Shown here piece by piece: positions 23,552 through 33,830 of a DNA stretch of 64,000 nt. Location: contig BSYO01000036.1 of the NCBI GenBank assembly GCA_033239525.1, positions 8,826,126 through 8,890,125 on the forward strand, in the 5' to 3' direction. The position numbers and the translations under genes were made by a program. A model generated the notes under the pieces. It was not told the DNA's origin, did no database searches, and saw only the letters and a program-made list of their open reading frames with translations. This stretch comes from Nepenthes gracilis (lineage: Eukaryota; Streptophyta; Magnoliopsida; Caryophyllales; Nepenthaceae). Numbering within the stretch: position 1 is the first letter of the stretch; each line of letters begins with the position of its first letter.

Positions 23552-24452
23552 TCTATTTTATTATTTGTTTCAATATTGATATTTATCCACATGGTGAAAA
23601 GTTTCATATTTATACTTTTCTAAAATCAAAGTTTTGAATTTTTTCAAAGAGAAAAAGTTTTTGATATTTATTATTAAATCTCCCGATTTGATATTTTTAT
23701 TGAAAACTATTATAAAGAATTGATCATAATAATTATTCAGACGTTCTAATATATTTAGATAAATTTAATAATTACATCTATTATCCATGTGTGACAAAAA
23801 AGTGACATTTAACCCCTTTATAATGAGTAATATGTAAAAGGGTCCACTTATGAGTCTAAATAATAGTGATTTAACTTAAGGTTATTAGTAGTACGTGTAA
23901 TCCTTTCTTACGGTTAGCCTTTTGGTTGTTGATTCTTAGACTTTAGTATGTTTTATATTTTCGATATTTTACTTACATCTAATTTCATATTTGAGATGTT
24001 TAATTTTCGAAATTTACTGGCTTCATACATTATTTAGATTTATCTGAATTTGGATTAGACTTTAAACTTTGAGCCTTTGAATTTATTATATTAGACTTTT
24101 GGATAATTTGGTACATTTAAATTATTTGATATTCGTATTTAGATTACGAATTTTACATATGAAATTGTATTTAAATATTAGATGAATTTGGACATGAGAG
24201 ATTTAGATAATCGATATTTGAGATATTTGATATGTATTGAGTTCCGATATTTTTTATTATTGTCATTCCTTTGTGCTAATATATATATATATATATATAC
24301 TTATTGAGTTTCAAATTCATAATTTTGTTTATATTTCTAACCATTTTATATTAAAAGGGTTGAAAACTTATAGGATTTGGACCAAGGATATCTAATGATT
24401 GTGTTTTCTAGCATATTGGTATTTGAATTTCTATTTGATTTATGTTTGGATT
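23552..24452. other. AT-rich spacer with an (AT)n tract
   Basis: Very AT-rich and without genes. (AT)n occupies 24279-24299. The stretch 24040-24250 repeats TTTGGA, TTTGAT and TTAGAT words without a fixed period. GGATT at 24448-24452 is the left target-site duplication of the next element. Confidence 0.6.
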
Positions 24453-25540
24453 TGTTGGGTCCCAATATAATGGCCCATAAAATACGGCCCAAAGAAAATG
24501 CCCAAATAAAAAGCCTAGAAATGTATCCACGAGCCAAGAGGGCTAGACGGCCCAAGAGGCCTAAAACACAGGCTCGTGACCCAAAAGCCAAAGCTACAAC
24601 AAAGGTCCGAGAGGTCCCTTTAACCACAAGGAGCTCGAGGACACCATGGATAGTAGACGACATCCGGGTACAAAGACCAGAAGAAGAAGCCCCAGAACTC
24701 CAGGAGTTCCATCAGGCGTCAGATCAGTCCGAGAAGTCAAGAAGAGACCCGAGGACCCCCCACGAAGAGTCAAAGATCCTCCAAGAGATAGTTGGTATCC
24801 GAGAGCTTCCTTCTCCAGCGAGTCCGCGAACTCGCAAAGAAATAAGGCATGTCACGCAGGGACGAGGACTATCTCATACACGGCCGAGAGCACCAGCTAA
24901 GCAACTTCGCCGATTTCCAAGGAACCTGCAACTACTACCAGACGCTGTCTTCACAGGGCACGCCTAGTCAAGTCAAGACTGACGCCTAGGGCCTGTACGC
25001 CTGACACACTCAGGCCCTACCAGTGGCGCCAGTCGCATGATACCCCGCACACGCCAACAGCATTGAATGTGACCAATGGGACAGTGGATAGCCTCTCGGC
25101 CACCCGTCGGCTGCCACGTGTCTTCTCCCCAACCGCACAATTCTCCCTATAAATACCCAGCGAAATCCCTTTCCAAGGGGTCCTTCCTCCAACTGATTCC
25201 TGACAACAAGGGAAAAGACTTTAACTCTCTCTCGGCTCCTCTCTTCCTCTCTTCCTGACAAGAAGGAACAAAACAGCGGCAAAGCTTCCCAATGAGAGAA
25301 TTTTCTAAGGAGAGAAACACAAAACAAGAGACAAAGAAGGGATCCACCCTAAAAGCTTGTACTTTCTAAAGACTTCCACCTAATAGTGAAGTAGTTCTAA
25401 AGGCCCAGAGCCTCGTAGTTTTTCTTCCTCATTTAAGAGGAGACTTTTCACGTAAAACCCGATTTTCATCTCTCCTTTTCCACGCCTTACACTCACAAAC
25501 ACTTGTGTTACTCGAGGACCCCGAGTTTCGGCATGCAACA
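24453..25540 (+). repeat. 5' LTR of the Tat-group element
   Basis: TGTTGGGTCCC to CATGCAACA. It aligns with 29687-30781 end to end. A TATAAATA box lies at 25149-25156. Long open frames in the LTR (for example 24377-24967) occur because it is GC-rich and are not genes. Confidence 0.9.
25149..25156 (+). promoter_or_regulatory. TATA box in the Tat 5' LTR
   Basis: TATAAATA after TCTCCC, about 390 bp before the LTR end. The same box is at 30390-30397 in the 3' LTR, so transcription of the element should start about 30 bp downstream. Confidence 0.65.
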
Positions 25541-25558
25541 TTGGCGCCGTCTATGGGA
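25541..25558 (+). promoter_or_regulatory. Primer-binding site of the Tat-group element
   Basis: TTGGCGCCGTCTATGGGA directly follows the LTR. The TGGCGCC start pairs with a tRNA 3' end in GGCGCCA, as in many plant Athila/Tat elements. The exact tRNA is not decided here. Confidence 0.65.
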
Positions 25559-25668
25559 ACCGTAAAAAAAGGCTCACAAACTTTCCACCGGCACAGAACA
25601 ACTAGCGCTCCAAAGATGGTGAGCGGACAAGATAGCACGTCCACCCGGGAGGTGGAACACTTCGACAG

Positions 25669-26420
25669 GTGCCTCCCATCAGGCAGCGGATGAGTGGCAG
25701 CCCTGGTACTAGCGTGTGCAAGCTAGTGCAGAGGGTGGACAGCTTTTCAAGAGCCGTCCATACCCACCGTGAGAGGGTGAACGAGCAGTCCAGGGGAACG
25801 CACCCTGAAAGCCCGCGGCCAGCAGCGCCCCAGAGGCGACAAGCAGCGCAAGCTCCTGGTGAGTTAAGGGACTACCTCAATAGAAAGAAGTCCATGAGCC
25901 AGGCCCCGATGAAGAAAGGGCTCAAGAGGCTCTGGAAGACGGTCTTCGAACCCAAAACCGGTAAAACGAGCCAGCCAAGAGGACGAGAAGACCCCCTACC
26001 CTCGAGGACAGGGGAAGGAAAAAGAAGAGCGGGCGCCCAAATGAAGACCCATGAACCGTCCGGACAAAACGAGCTCGAACGGATGGTCCTTAGAGGAGAA
26101 ATGCCATCAGGCCCACCTACTCTCACTGAGTCACTCACCAACATCCTGAGGCAAATCAGGGACGAAGAGTTCCTGAGATGGCCCAAGGCATTGAAGAACC
26201 CAGAAGGGGGCGACCAGTAGGAGTACTGCCATTACCACTGCAGCCGCAGACATGACACCGAAGACTGCAGAAAGCTCCAGGCGGAGATCAAGCGGTTGGT
26301 AATGGAAGGCCATCTTGACCTCTTTCTGCCACGACCCGGGTATGGCCCCGGAGCAGCAGGACGCAGCCGGTCACGCCGTTCAAAGGGCAAAGCTATAATG
26401 GGCGCGGAGCACGCCTGACC
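25669..26420 (+). pseudogene. Tat-lineage Gag, C-terminal remnant
   Basis: An open frame of 183 codons (25669-26217) ends at TAG 26218. The frame then continues to about 26416. The N-terminal part is Arg/Pro-rich and unlike the usual Gag core. From about residue 150 it reads TLTESLTNILRQIRDEEF, then past the stop YCHYHCSRRHDTEDCRKLQ and IKRLVMEGHL. This is the zinc-knuckle-like end of Tat/Retand-type Gag, normally C-x2-H, GH-T-EDC. The central Gag is deleted, the Gly before His is Arg, and the stop separates the two halves, so no functional capsid can be made. Confidence 0.7.
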
Positions 26421-26679
26421 ACCCACTGGGGGCACCAATTCCGCAGAGGCCAGTACTAAGCATAATTGTCAAAAGGCCACGGTTAGCAAGGGAGGAGCGA
26501 GAGAGGCGCCAAGACCCGAGCGTACGGACTAATGTAACGTGAGGATTCAAAAGGGCCCTGGAGGCCACTCAATGTAATACGTATACATCAATGAAAACGT
26601 CCCTTCGTTATGTCTATTATAAAGTATTCTCATGCTCCCTCATCAACAACAAAGCAACTCATAACTCAAAGCCAAAAAG

Positions 26680-26889
26680 TCGGCTGTGCCCGAGCGGCCC
26701 CAGGGGTCGAACTCCAAAAACTCGGCCATGCCCAAGCGGCCCCAGAGGTCGAACTCCAAAAACTCGGCCGTGCCCGAGCGGCCCCAGAGGTCGAACTCCA
26801 AAAACTTGGCCGTACCCGAGCGGCCCCAGAGGTCGAACTCCAAAAACTCGACTATGCCCAATCGGCCCCAGAGGTCGAATTTCGACAAC
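26680..26889 (+). repeat. 42-bp minisatellite, five units
   Basis: Units start at 26680, 26722, 26764, 26806 and 26848. Each carries CGGCC, GAGCGGCCCCAGAGGTCG and AACTCCAAAAA with few substitutions, and the last unit is more diverged. Because 42 is a multiple of three, several frames stay open on both strands and give spurious repetitive proteins. Tandem repeats between the coding part and the 3' LTR are known for Tat/Ogre elements, where they can seed satellites. Confidence 0.95.
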
Positions 26890-27206
26890 TACACCCAACA
26901 CTGAGAAACCCGAGGGGTTAAAAGGCTAGAGAATCCTAGAAGGATCGCATGCTCGAAGCTAAGAGCAAGGCGCTGTGCATCGCATCGTAAAAAAAAGAAG
27001 AAGAAGAAGAAGAGCAACACTTGTACAAACAGGACAAAAAAGTCCATTGCCCTGATTTAGAAAGAACAAGTTTTATTCATAAAAATAAATTTATGTACAA
27101 TATTGTAACAAAGCAAGAAAAGAGACAAAATGTCAAGGGAGCGCTTCTTGGCTCCCTTCTCCTTGAGCCCCTTGAGCTCCTGAAAGCCCTGCCTGGTCCG
27201 CCGGAA

Positions 27207-29132
27207 CTAACTCATCGTGCGTAAGAGGTTCACTTCAGGCCCTACCTGAGGAGGCCCAGGGAAAGGCCTCCTAGCAACGCCGTATAAGTCTCCTGCGCTT
27301 AAGGCACTGGCGTTCCTGGGATCGAGGATGGCCACAGGAAACCACGGACGGATCAGTCGCAGCACTCGGTAGCACATGCGGATGCCCTCCCAGTACTTGC
27401 TGTCCAGCAATGGTGCCATCTCCGCGGTCTGCACGGACATCCTCAACCTCTCCTCCTGGCGAAGGACCCTATCCCGGAGGAGGTCCTGCTGAAGCCGCAG
27501 AAGCTTGACGGTGTCCTCCAAAGAGGCAACTTTCCTTTCTGATCCAGCCAGCTTCGCTTCAGCCCGTTGCGCAGCCTCCTGAGCGGCCCTCAACGACTCC
27601 ATTTTCGAGCGGGACTGAGCGACCTCTCCCACCAGCTCATTAAGGCCTCCAATCAGACCCTGGAGCTGCAAACAGAAAAGCTCATCAAAATACCGGCAAT
27701 TGAAAATAAGGCAAAAGAAGAAACGGTGGGTTACTTTAGAAACAAGAGGATCATGCCCTGGGCCATGCTCCCCAGGTGCCTCAGGCTCCTGCGGGTCACT
27801 CTCAAGCACCGCAGGTGCCTCCTCAGGCACAGGCTCCACAGCTATAAAAGGTACTAAGGAGCCTGCCCCAACGTCAGCGTCCCCAGGAAGCTCAAACGGC
27901 TGATCAGCTTGGACTGCAATGGGACGCTTAGAAGGATCAAGGGACATCAGGTCAGCAATGCCTAACTCCTCAGCCTCTACCACCTCTCGAACCGTCTCAG
28001 CCATCATTCATCTCTCAGCGTCCGCGGTGGAGTTCCCGCCTCCTATGTCCTCGGAAGGGTGATCAATCCTATCCGAGACGTCACCAGGCAAATCAACGGG
28101 AACTTCGGGAACCGGATGATCACTCGGAGGCCGAACATCCGAGAGCTCCACAATCTGTACAATCACCCCCAAGGACTCAGTAAGAGGATCAGCTGTGGAA
28201 GTAAAGACGAGACCTTCAGTCCCCGAGGACTCTGGTAAAGTACCAGTCCTCAACCTCTTAAACAGGGGCAATCACATCGTCATCGCCCAAATCATCGATG
28301 TTGAAATCATTATCATCATCATCACAGGAAGGGAGCTCAACAACGGCCGCTGGCCGTTTTGAACTCTCGGCCGGAAGGCTCTTTTTCGAGCGGTCGGCAG
28401 GACCCTCAGTGCCTTCGCTCTCCTCCTCGGCCTCTTTTTCTTGGACTTCTCGGGAGGAGCTGCGGCAGAGGCCTCAGCCCGTGGACCCCACTTGGCCTCC
28501 TCAAAATTCTCGGGCGACAATCAGATATTGCGTTTGTTCAGATGAAAGCCTCCGAGATTGGCCAGCACCAAGTCTGTGAACTCTTTCACGCTCTCTCTGT
28601 CCTCCTTCGAAGGGTCAGAGCTATACTGGCTTGCCACCTTCCCCCAGCCAATGGGGACGGCCCAATGCTCATGAACGCCAAGGAAGAAGAATTTATCCTT
28701 CCACAACTTCGTAGAGTCCGGATTCCCCCCGCACATTAGGAAAAAATCCGGGCGGGGGGTCATTGTAATCCAGTCAAGGTTATGTGTAAAGCGAAACATA
28801 ACCTTGACCGTAAGGACATTCAAGAGCTTCTTCTGGCACCAGAAGAAAATGCACAAAGACACCAAATATCTTACTGCATTTGGCTGGAGCCTGGAAAAGG
28901 GGACTCCAAGTGCCCTCATGATGTCGTAAAGCTCCTCTGGCACAGGAAACTGCAGCCCACCTTTGAGGTGAACCTCATAGATGGTGATGAAGCCATCCTG
29001 GGGGCACCACGCCCTATCGTGCGACTCTGGGATCATCATGGCCACGGACTCAAAGATTCGATATCGTGCTCGAATCTCCTTGAGCCTATCGAGCGTCATC
29101 GTGGAGGCAATGTCCCTCACTCCTGGCGCCAT
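27207..29132 (-). pseudogene. Antisense extra ORF of a Tat-group element (putative gypsy-type transposon protein)
   Basis: Read from ATG 29132 down to 27207, one frame continues through 642 codons, broken only by TGA at 28523-28521, 28274-28272 and 28010-28008. The first 200 residues match the family annotated as 'putative gypsy type transposon' (Transposase_28): YEVHLKGGLQFPVPEEL, LQPNAVRYLV, then DWITMTPRPDFFL and WKDKFFFL. A Lys/Arg-rich patch follows (KSKKKRPRRRAKALR), an acidic Pro-rich stretch, and near 27490-27640 a coiled coil. An in-frame 69-bp GT...AG segment (27734-27666) looks like an intron. Such antisense ORFs are known from Retand/Tat elements and their function is unknown. The three stops make this copy a pseudogene unless it is read only in part. 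Confidence 0.75.
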
Positions 29133-29664
29133 CGACGTCGAAAGGCAAAGGCAGAAAAGCAAAGAAAATTCAGCAAAAAGAGAGCAAAAATCTCGATACT
29201 TAGAAAAGAAAACGGAAGGCAGACGTAGAAATGAAGAATCGGGACGAGAAGACCTTTAAATACTCCTAAAATTCAAAAAAGGCGCACTCATTACCTATGC
29301 CACGCGTCGTCCGGCCGTTCATCTCAGGAAAATGATGACCTTGCCTTCCCAAGACGCCTGTCAGCGCGTCACTTCAGCATTAAATGCCCTGCAGAAACCC
29401 AAACGGCGGCGTTGGAAAGGTCTCAGACTCAGAAGAAGCCCTGGGACAATCCTCCACCAAGCCTAACGCCACGATCATTCCAATGACATACCTTTACTCA
29501 GACTACTACTGCAAAAGGCATAAACCAAACCGCGGACTGTCATACTCTTGCCTCTTCAGGAACGTCCCTTTCAAGTTACAACACGCGCGCGGACAAGTCA
29601 GAGTAAGAAGAAATCAACCTCCCAAGACGAGCAGCGGCTTCATGCCAAACGATTGAGGACCTCG

Positions 29665-29686
29665 AGCCCTTTGGCATGGGGGGCTA
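29665..29686 (+). promoter_or_regulatory. Polypurine tract of the Tat-group element
   Basis: TGGCATGGGGGGCTA ends at the first base of the 3' LTR. The G-run is the likely primer for plus-strand synthesis. Confidence 0.6.
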
Positions 29687-30781
29687 TGTTGGGTCCCAAT
29701 ATAATGGCCCATAAAATACGGCCCAAAGGAAAGGCCCAAATAAAAAGCCCAGAAATGTATCCACGAGCCAAGAGGGCTGGACGGCCCAAGAGGCCTAAAA
29801 TACAGGCTCGTGACCCAAAAGCCAAAGCTACAACAAAGGTTTGAGAGGTCCCTTTAACCACAAGGAGCTCGAGAACACCACGGATAGTAGACGACATCCA
29901 GGTACAAGGACCAGAAGAAGAAGCCCGAGAACTACAGGAGTTCCATCAGGCGTCAGATCAGTCCGAAAAGTCAAGAAGAGACCCGAGGACCCCCCACGAA
30001 GAATCAAAGATCCTCCAAGAGACAGTTGGTATCTGAGAGCTGCCTTCTCCAGCGAGTCCGTGAACTCGTAAAGAAACAAGGCATGCCACGCAAGGATGTG
30101 GACTATTTCATACTCGGCCGAGAGAGCCAACTAAGCAACTTCGCCGATTCCCAATGAACCTGCAACCACTACCAGACGCCGTCTCCACAGGGCACGCCTA
30201 GTCAAGTCAAAACTTACGCCTAGGGCCGTACGCCTGACACGCTCAGGCCCTACCAGCGGCGCCAGCGGTGCCAGCCGCTTGATACCCTGCACACGCCAAT
30301 AGAATTGAATGTGACCAGTGGAATAGTAGACAGCCTCTCGGCCACCCGCCGGCAGCCACGTGTCTTCTCCCCAACGGCACAATTCTCCCTATAAATACCC
30401 AGCAAAATCCCTTTCCAAGGGGTCCTTCTTTCAACTGATTCCGGATAACAAGGGAAAAGACTTTAACTCTCTCTCGGCTCCTCTCTTCCTCTCTTCCTAA
30501 CAAGAAAGAACAAAACAGCGACAAAACTTCCTAATGAGAGAATTTCCTAAGTAGAGAAGTACAAAATAAGAGACAATGAAGGGATCCACCCTAAAAGCTT
30601 GTACTTTGTAAAGACTTCCACCTAATAGTGAAGCAGTTTTAAAGGCCCAGAGCTTCGTGGTTTTTCCTTCTTATTTAAGAGGAGGCTTTCACGTAAAACC
30701 CGATTTTCATCTCTCCTTTTCCACGCCTTACACTCACAAACACTTGTGTTACTCAATGACCCAGAGTTCCGGCACACAATA
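29687..30781 (+). repeat. 3' LTR of the Tat-group element
   Basis: Starts TGTTGGGTCCC and ends CACAATA. GGATT follows at 30782-30786. It is nearly identical to the 5' LTR. One extra copy of a short GGTGCCAGC-like string near 30260 is an indel. Confidence 0.9.
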
Positions 30782-30786
30782 GGATT

Positions 30787-31108
30787 TTATTTGAGTTTTG
30801 TCATATAATTTTATTGTCACAGTCTATTTTTATTTGGCATTATTTTTATTTGTAGGGTTGTTAAAATTTGATATTATGAATGTCAGATATTTATGCGACA
30901 TTTTTTCGTGTAAGTTTATTTGAATTTTCATAAAGTTTTTATTATTTTGGAAACTAAAAAGGGTCAGTTTGGTCAGATCCCATACTCGTAATTTTTGGAC
31001 TTTCATTACTATGGGTAATGAGTTCGTTCGTGTCCAACTTGACTTTAAGGTTTTAGTCAAATCTTAATAATTCTTGGATAAAAAGAAAAAGAATTTGATT
31101 TTGGAATG
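30787..31108. other. AT-rich spacer, no gene seen
   Basis: No supported frame on either strand. The right end overlaps the first copy of a short tandem duplication. Confidence 0.5.
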
Positions 31109-31192
31109 TGACAATAAAATTTTCATCATATCTTAATAAATTTTGGATAAAAAGAAAAAAAAATATTCAATTTTGGAATGTAACATAATAAA
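31061..31192. repeat. Tandem duplication of about 60 bp
   Basis: 31061-31119 and 31130-31192 share ATCTTAATAA, TTGGATAAAAAGAAAAA, TTTTGGAATGT and AATAAAA in the same order, with a few changes and a slightly longer A-run in the second copy. Confidence 0.75.
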
Positions 31193-33378
31193 ATAACCAT
31201 AGTCTAACAATCTATAATAAAATGCTTTAAGAAATAATAACTAAGCATTGTTCTCCTCAAAAGTCCATGACCTCCACCCAACTCCACTAGAGCATCACCT
31301 TAGCGAGACTACCATGAACCTACATTAATTTGGAAGGAAAGAAAATATAAAGAATAAGTTAAATACCCAATAAATAAATCACATCCAAAGTAATAAATAA
31401 TAATATCAATAAATTTAAAAACTTGATGTAGCCATAACAATATAATACTATGATAAAAATCATAACAACAATTTTTGATATATATGACTCAAATTCCAAT
31501 CTCAATATGATATGCGAGTAACATGATCCCAATAAACCGTGCATCAATTAAATTCCATCGAATTTGACATTATCAATTGTATAAATTCCTCTTAATTCTA
31601 ACACAACAAAATCTCATCACGACATTTAAATGTTAATAAGGTTTATTATGATCTTATTTTATCTCTGTGAATTAAATGCTAACATATTTATACTTTTATT
31701 AGTTGGGTGAAGTATTTATTGCTTGACTATCCCTACTTTTAGCCGCCTTCTCCCCATAATCTAGCTGCCTGAAGAACCCCTAACACTTGTGGCATTATAC
31801 ATGTCCAAAATTAATGCCCCTCATTGATATTCTCGATATTATCTATGATAATCACATGATTATAAAAATATCTCTATAATATCAATAAATTTTAACCACC
31901 AAGTATAAAAATTAGTATCAAATAATTATAAATAATATTATATTTTTACACGTTTCATATTCCTTAAAACCATAGAATTTTCATATTCTTCTTTACATTA
32001 ACCATAAGATATGAACAACATCGATATACTAACAAATCAAGAGTACCTGAGAAAAACTTGATTTTTATTTTTTTCTTAAAATTACAACCTAGATGTACTA
32101 ATTAGAGATCTACTCATCATTTACCACTTGATTTTGGCCATCACTTCATCCCCTTTTGTAACCCCTTACATTTAATGCACTTTGTACACAATTCACTCAT
32201 GTAAAACTCGAGATAACTCTTGGCCATGAGCCCATTTCAGGCATTCTCCACAGTTTTATCTTAGGATGAGTACATTTACAAAGATAATTAAACCCCACTT
32301 AAATCACCAATTAATCCCTAGTATTAATACGATGTATTACCCCTCAAATCTCATAAGTCATATCACAACCACTCAGCCAACCTTAAGACCAAGTCCAGTA
32401 CATCCATTTTCATAGATCTTAGGGTAATTTATGCAATCATAAATATGAAAGTTTCATAAATTAAATATAAAGTACACATTCTAAGCAATATGTAAAACAA
32501 TATTAAATTTCCATTTTACCCCTCCACATGATCCACTCGTAGGCGTACTTTAGGTAAATAAATTTCTAAATTTTTGCTATTAAACATGATTTAATAGATC
32601 CACAATATAATCATTATACTTATGAGATTTTGTGCTTAAAGATCGTTTTATCCTTCATCTCAATACATGGTTAGAAGTATTTTTGTAATTTATCCTTTAT
32701 TATATTTTCTTCTCTAAATATGATATTTTACATATTCTTTCAATCAAAATCTAGAAACTATAAATCCAAAATCTAATTTTATGATAATTATTAATTTAAT
32801 ATAGTAACAGCTGTTTTTATAATTTCATCATATAATTTAAAAATATGATTTTGGGATACCATAAAAAAAAAAAACACATAAATCTACTCATTCCATGATG
32901 TGATATATATGCTCTATGAATCTCAATAATTTACCCTTAAGAAAATCAAATTTTTTTTCACAAATATACAAGATCTACATGTTTTGCACTATAAGTAATA
33001 ATGTGTCCTCAATTCATCATTATTTCTTATTTTAAATGGCGAAACCATTAATAAATATTTCTTTATAATATCATGTGAAGAAATATTGATTTCATACATT
33101 TCTTATAACCTATAGATGGATTTAGATCTCTCATGGAGGATTTGATCTACTTACTTTGATAATTTGGCACCTTTTTTCTTTTATTTTCCTTCTTTGCTTC
33201 AACCTTCAAGAGTCTCTCTTATCTCTCTCAATTTTCTAGTAACAAGTGTTAATTCATAACTCTAATTTTCTTAGGTATTAATAGCCTACTAAAGTAAAAC
33301 TTAAGGTCAAATCTTGATCATATCAAGCCACCTTTTCATTTACTCTGCCACCCTCATTAAAGTAACCCTTCAAATCAT
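31109..33378 (-). repeat. Degenerate LARD-type LTR remnant (reverse)
   Basis: Order and words recall the reverse LARD-type solo LTR: TGTGACA or TGTAACA with AATAACC near 31109-31195, a Ser/Pro-codon-like block at 31265-31310, ATTTGGAAGGAAAGAAAATA with AATAAGTTAAATACCCAATAA at 31330-31375, and pyrimidine-rich CTCTCTTATCTCTCTC near 33210, where the other copies have their leader. Similarity is weak and the region is AT-rich, so this is tentative. The Reina-like element interrupts it at 33379, and it may resume at 38782. Confidence 0.35.
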
Positions 33379-33383
33379 AACTC

Positions 33384-33830
33384 TGATGCAAGCACCAGTG
33401 ATTAGCTGGAGGAGATGAGGGAGAACGGGGAGAAATCACCAGAAGAGGGGAGGGAGAACAAGCAAAAGGGAGAGGGAAGCGCAGAGAAATCAAGAGAGAA
33501 GGGAAAGATAATGTGTAACTACTTGTTGGAGCAATGCCCAGTTTCCATTCATATACTCGCATGAGGAACAGGCGGGAGTGGACAAGGCCCACTCAACTAA
33601 CAGAAACAGTAAGAACATGGAAGTGGGAATAAGCCCACGTACTAACAGAACAATAATAACAGAAAATGCAATGAATATATGGAAATATATATATATGCGT
33701 TAACTAAACTCCAATGTAATCGTGAAATTTTTCCGGTGCTTGAGTGGTCCGGCTACTGCGATGCGGTTCGTTGTTGTTCACAGCTGGACTCATCGACTGG
33801 GCCTGTTCTATAGCGGCCAGGCCCATAACA
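33384..33830 (-). repeat. 3' LTR of the Reina-like element
   Basis: TGATGCAAGCACC to GCCCATAACA on the plus strand. Its partner is at 38331-38776. It contains a purine-rich stretch (33410-33515) and an ATATATATATA tract near 33685. Confidence 0.9.

Larger units (their letters stand above)
24453..30781 (+). mobile_element. Non-autonomous Tat-group Ty3/gypsy element with antisense ORF
   Basis: LTRs of 1088 and 1095 bp (24453-25540, 29687-30781), starting TGTTGGG, flank a 4.1-kb interior. GGATT stands on both sides (24448-24452, 30782-30786). The interior holds a Gag C-terminal remnant on the plus strand, a 42-bp minisatellite, and on the minus strand a long extra ORF of the type known from Tat-lineage elements. 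Protease, RT, RNase H and integrase are missing, so mobilisation would depend on a relative. The LTRs look about 95% identical by eye, so the insertion is fairly young. GC content is well above the surroundings. Confidence 0.85.

Noticed and set aside
24346..25347. Frames of 100-196 codons in the Tat LTR, repeated near 29548-30524.
   Set aside because: They are present in both LTRs on both strands and are Arg/Lys/Pro-rich without domains, so they come from composition.
26680..26889. Regular repeats considered as a CRISPR-like array.
   Set aside because: Units are contiguous with no unique spacers, and the context is a plant retrotransposon.
26591..26929. Repetitive proteins on both strands across the 42-bp repeats.
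   Set aside because: A 42-bp period keeps frames open automatically. There is no start context or domain.
27567..29259. Plus-strand frames opposite the antisense ORF.
   Set aside because: The minus-strand frame carries the recognised domain order and the coiled coil. The plus-strand ones are shadows.
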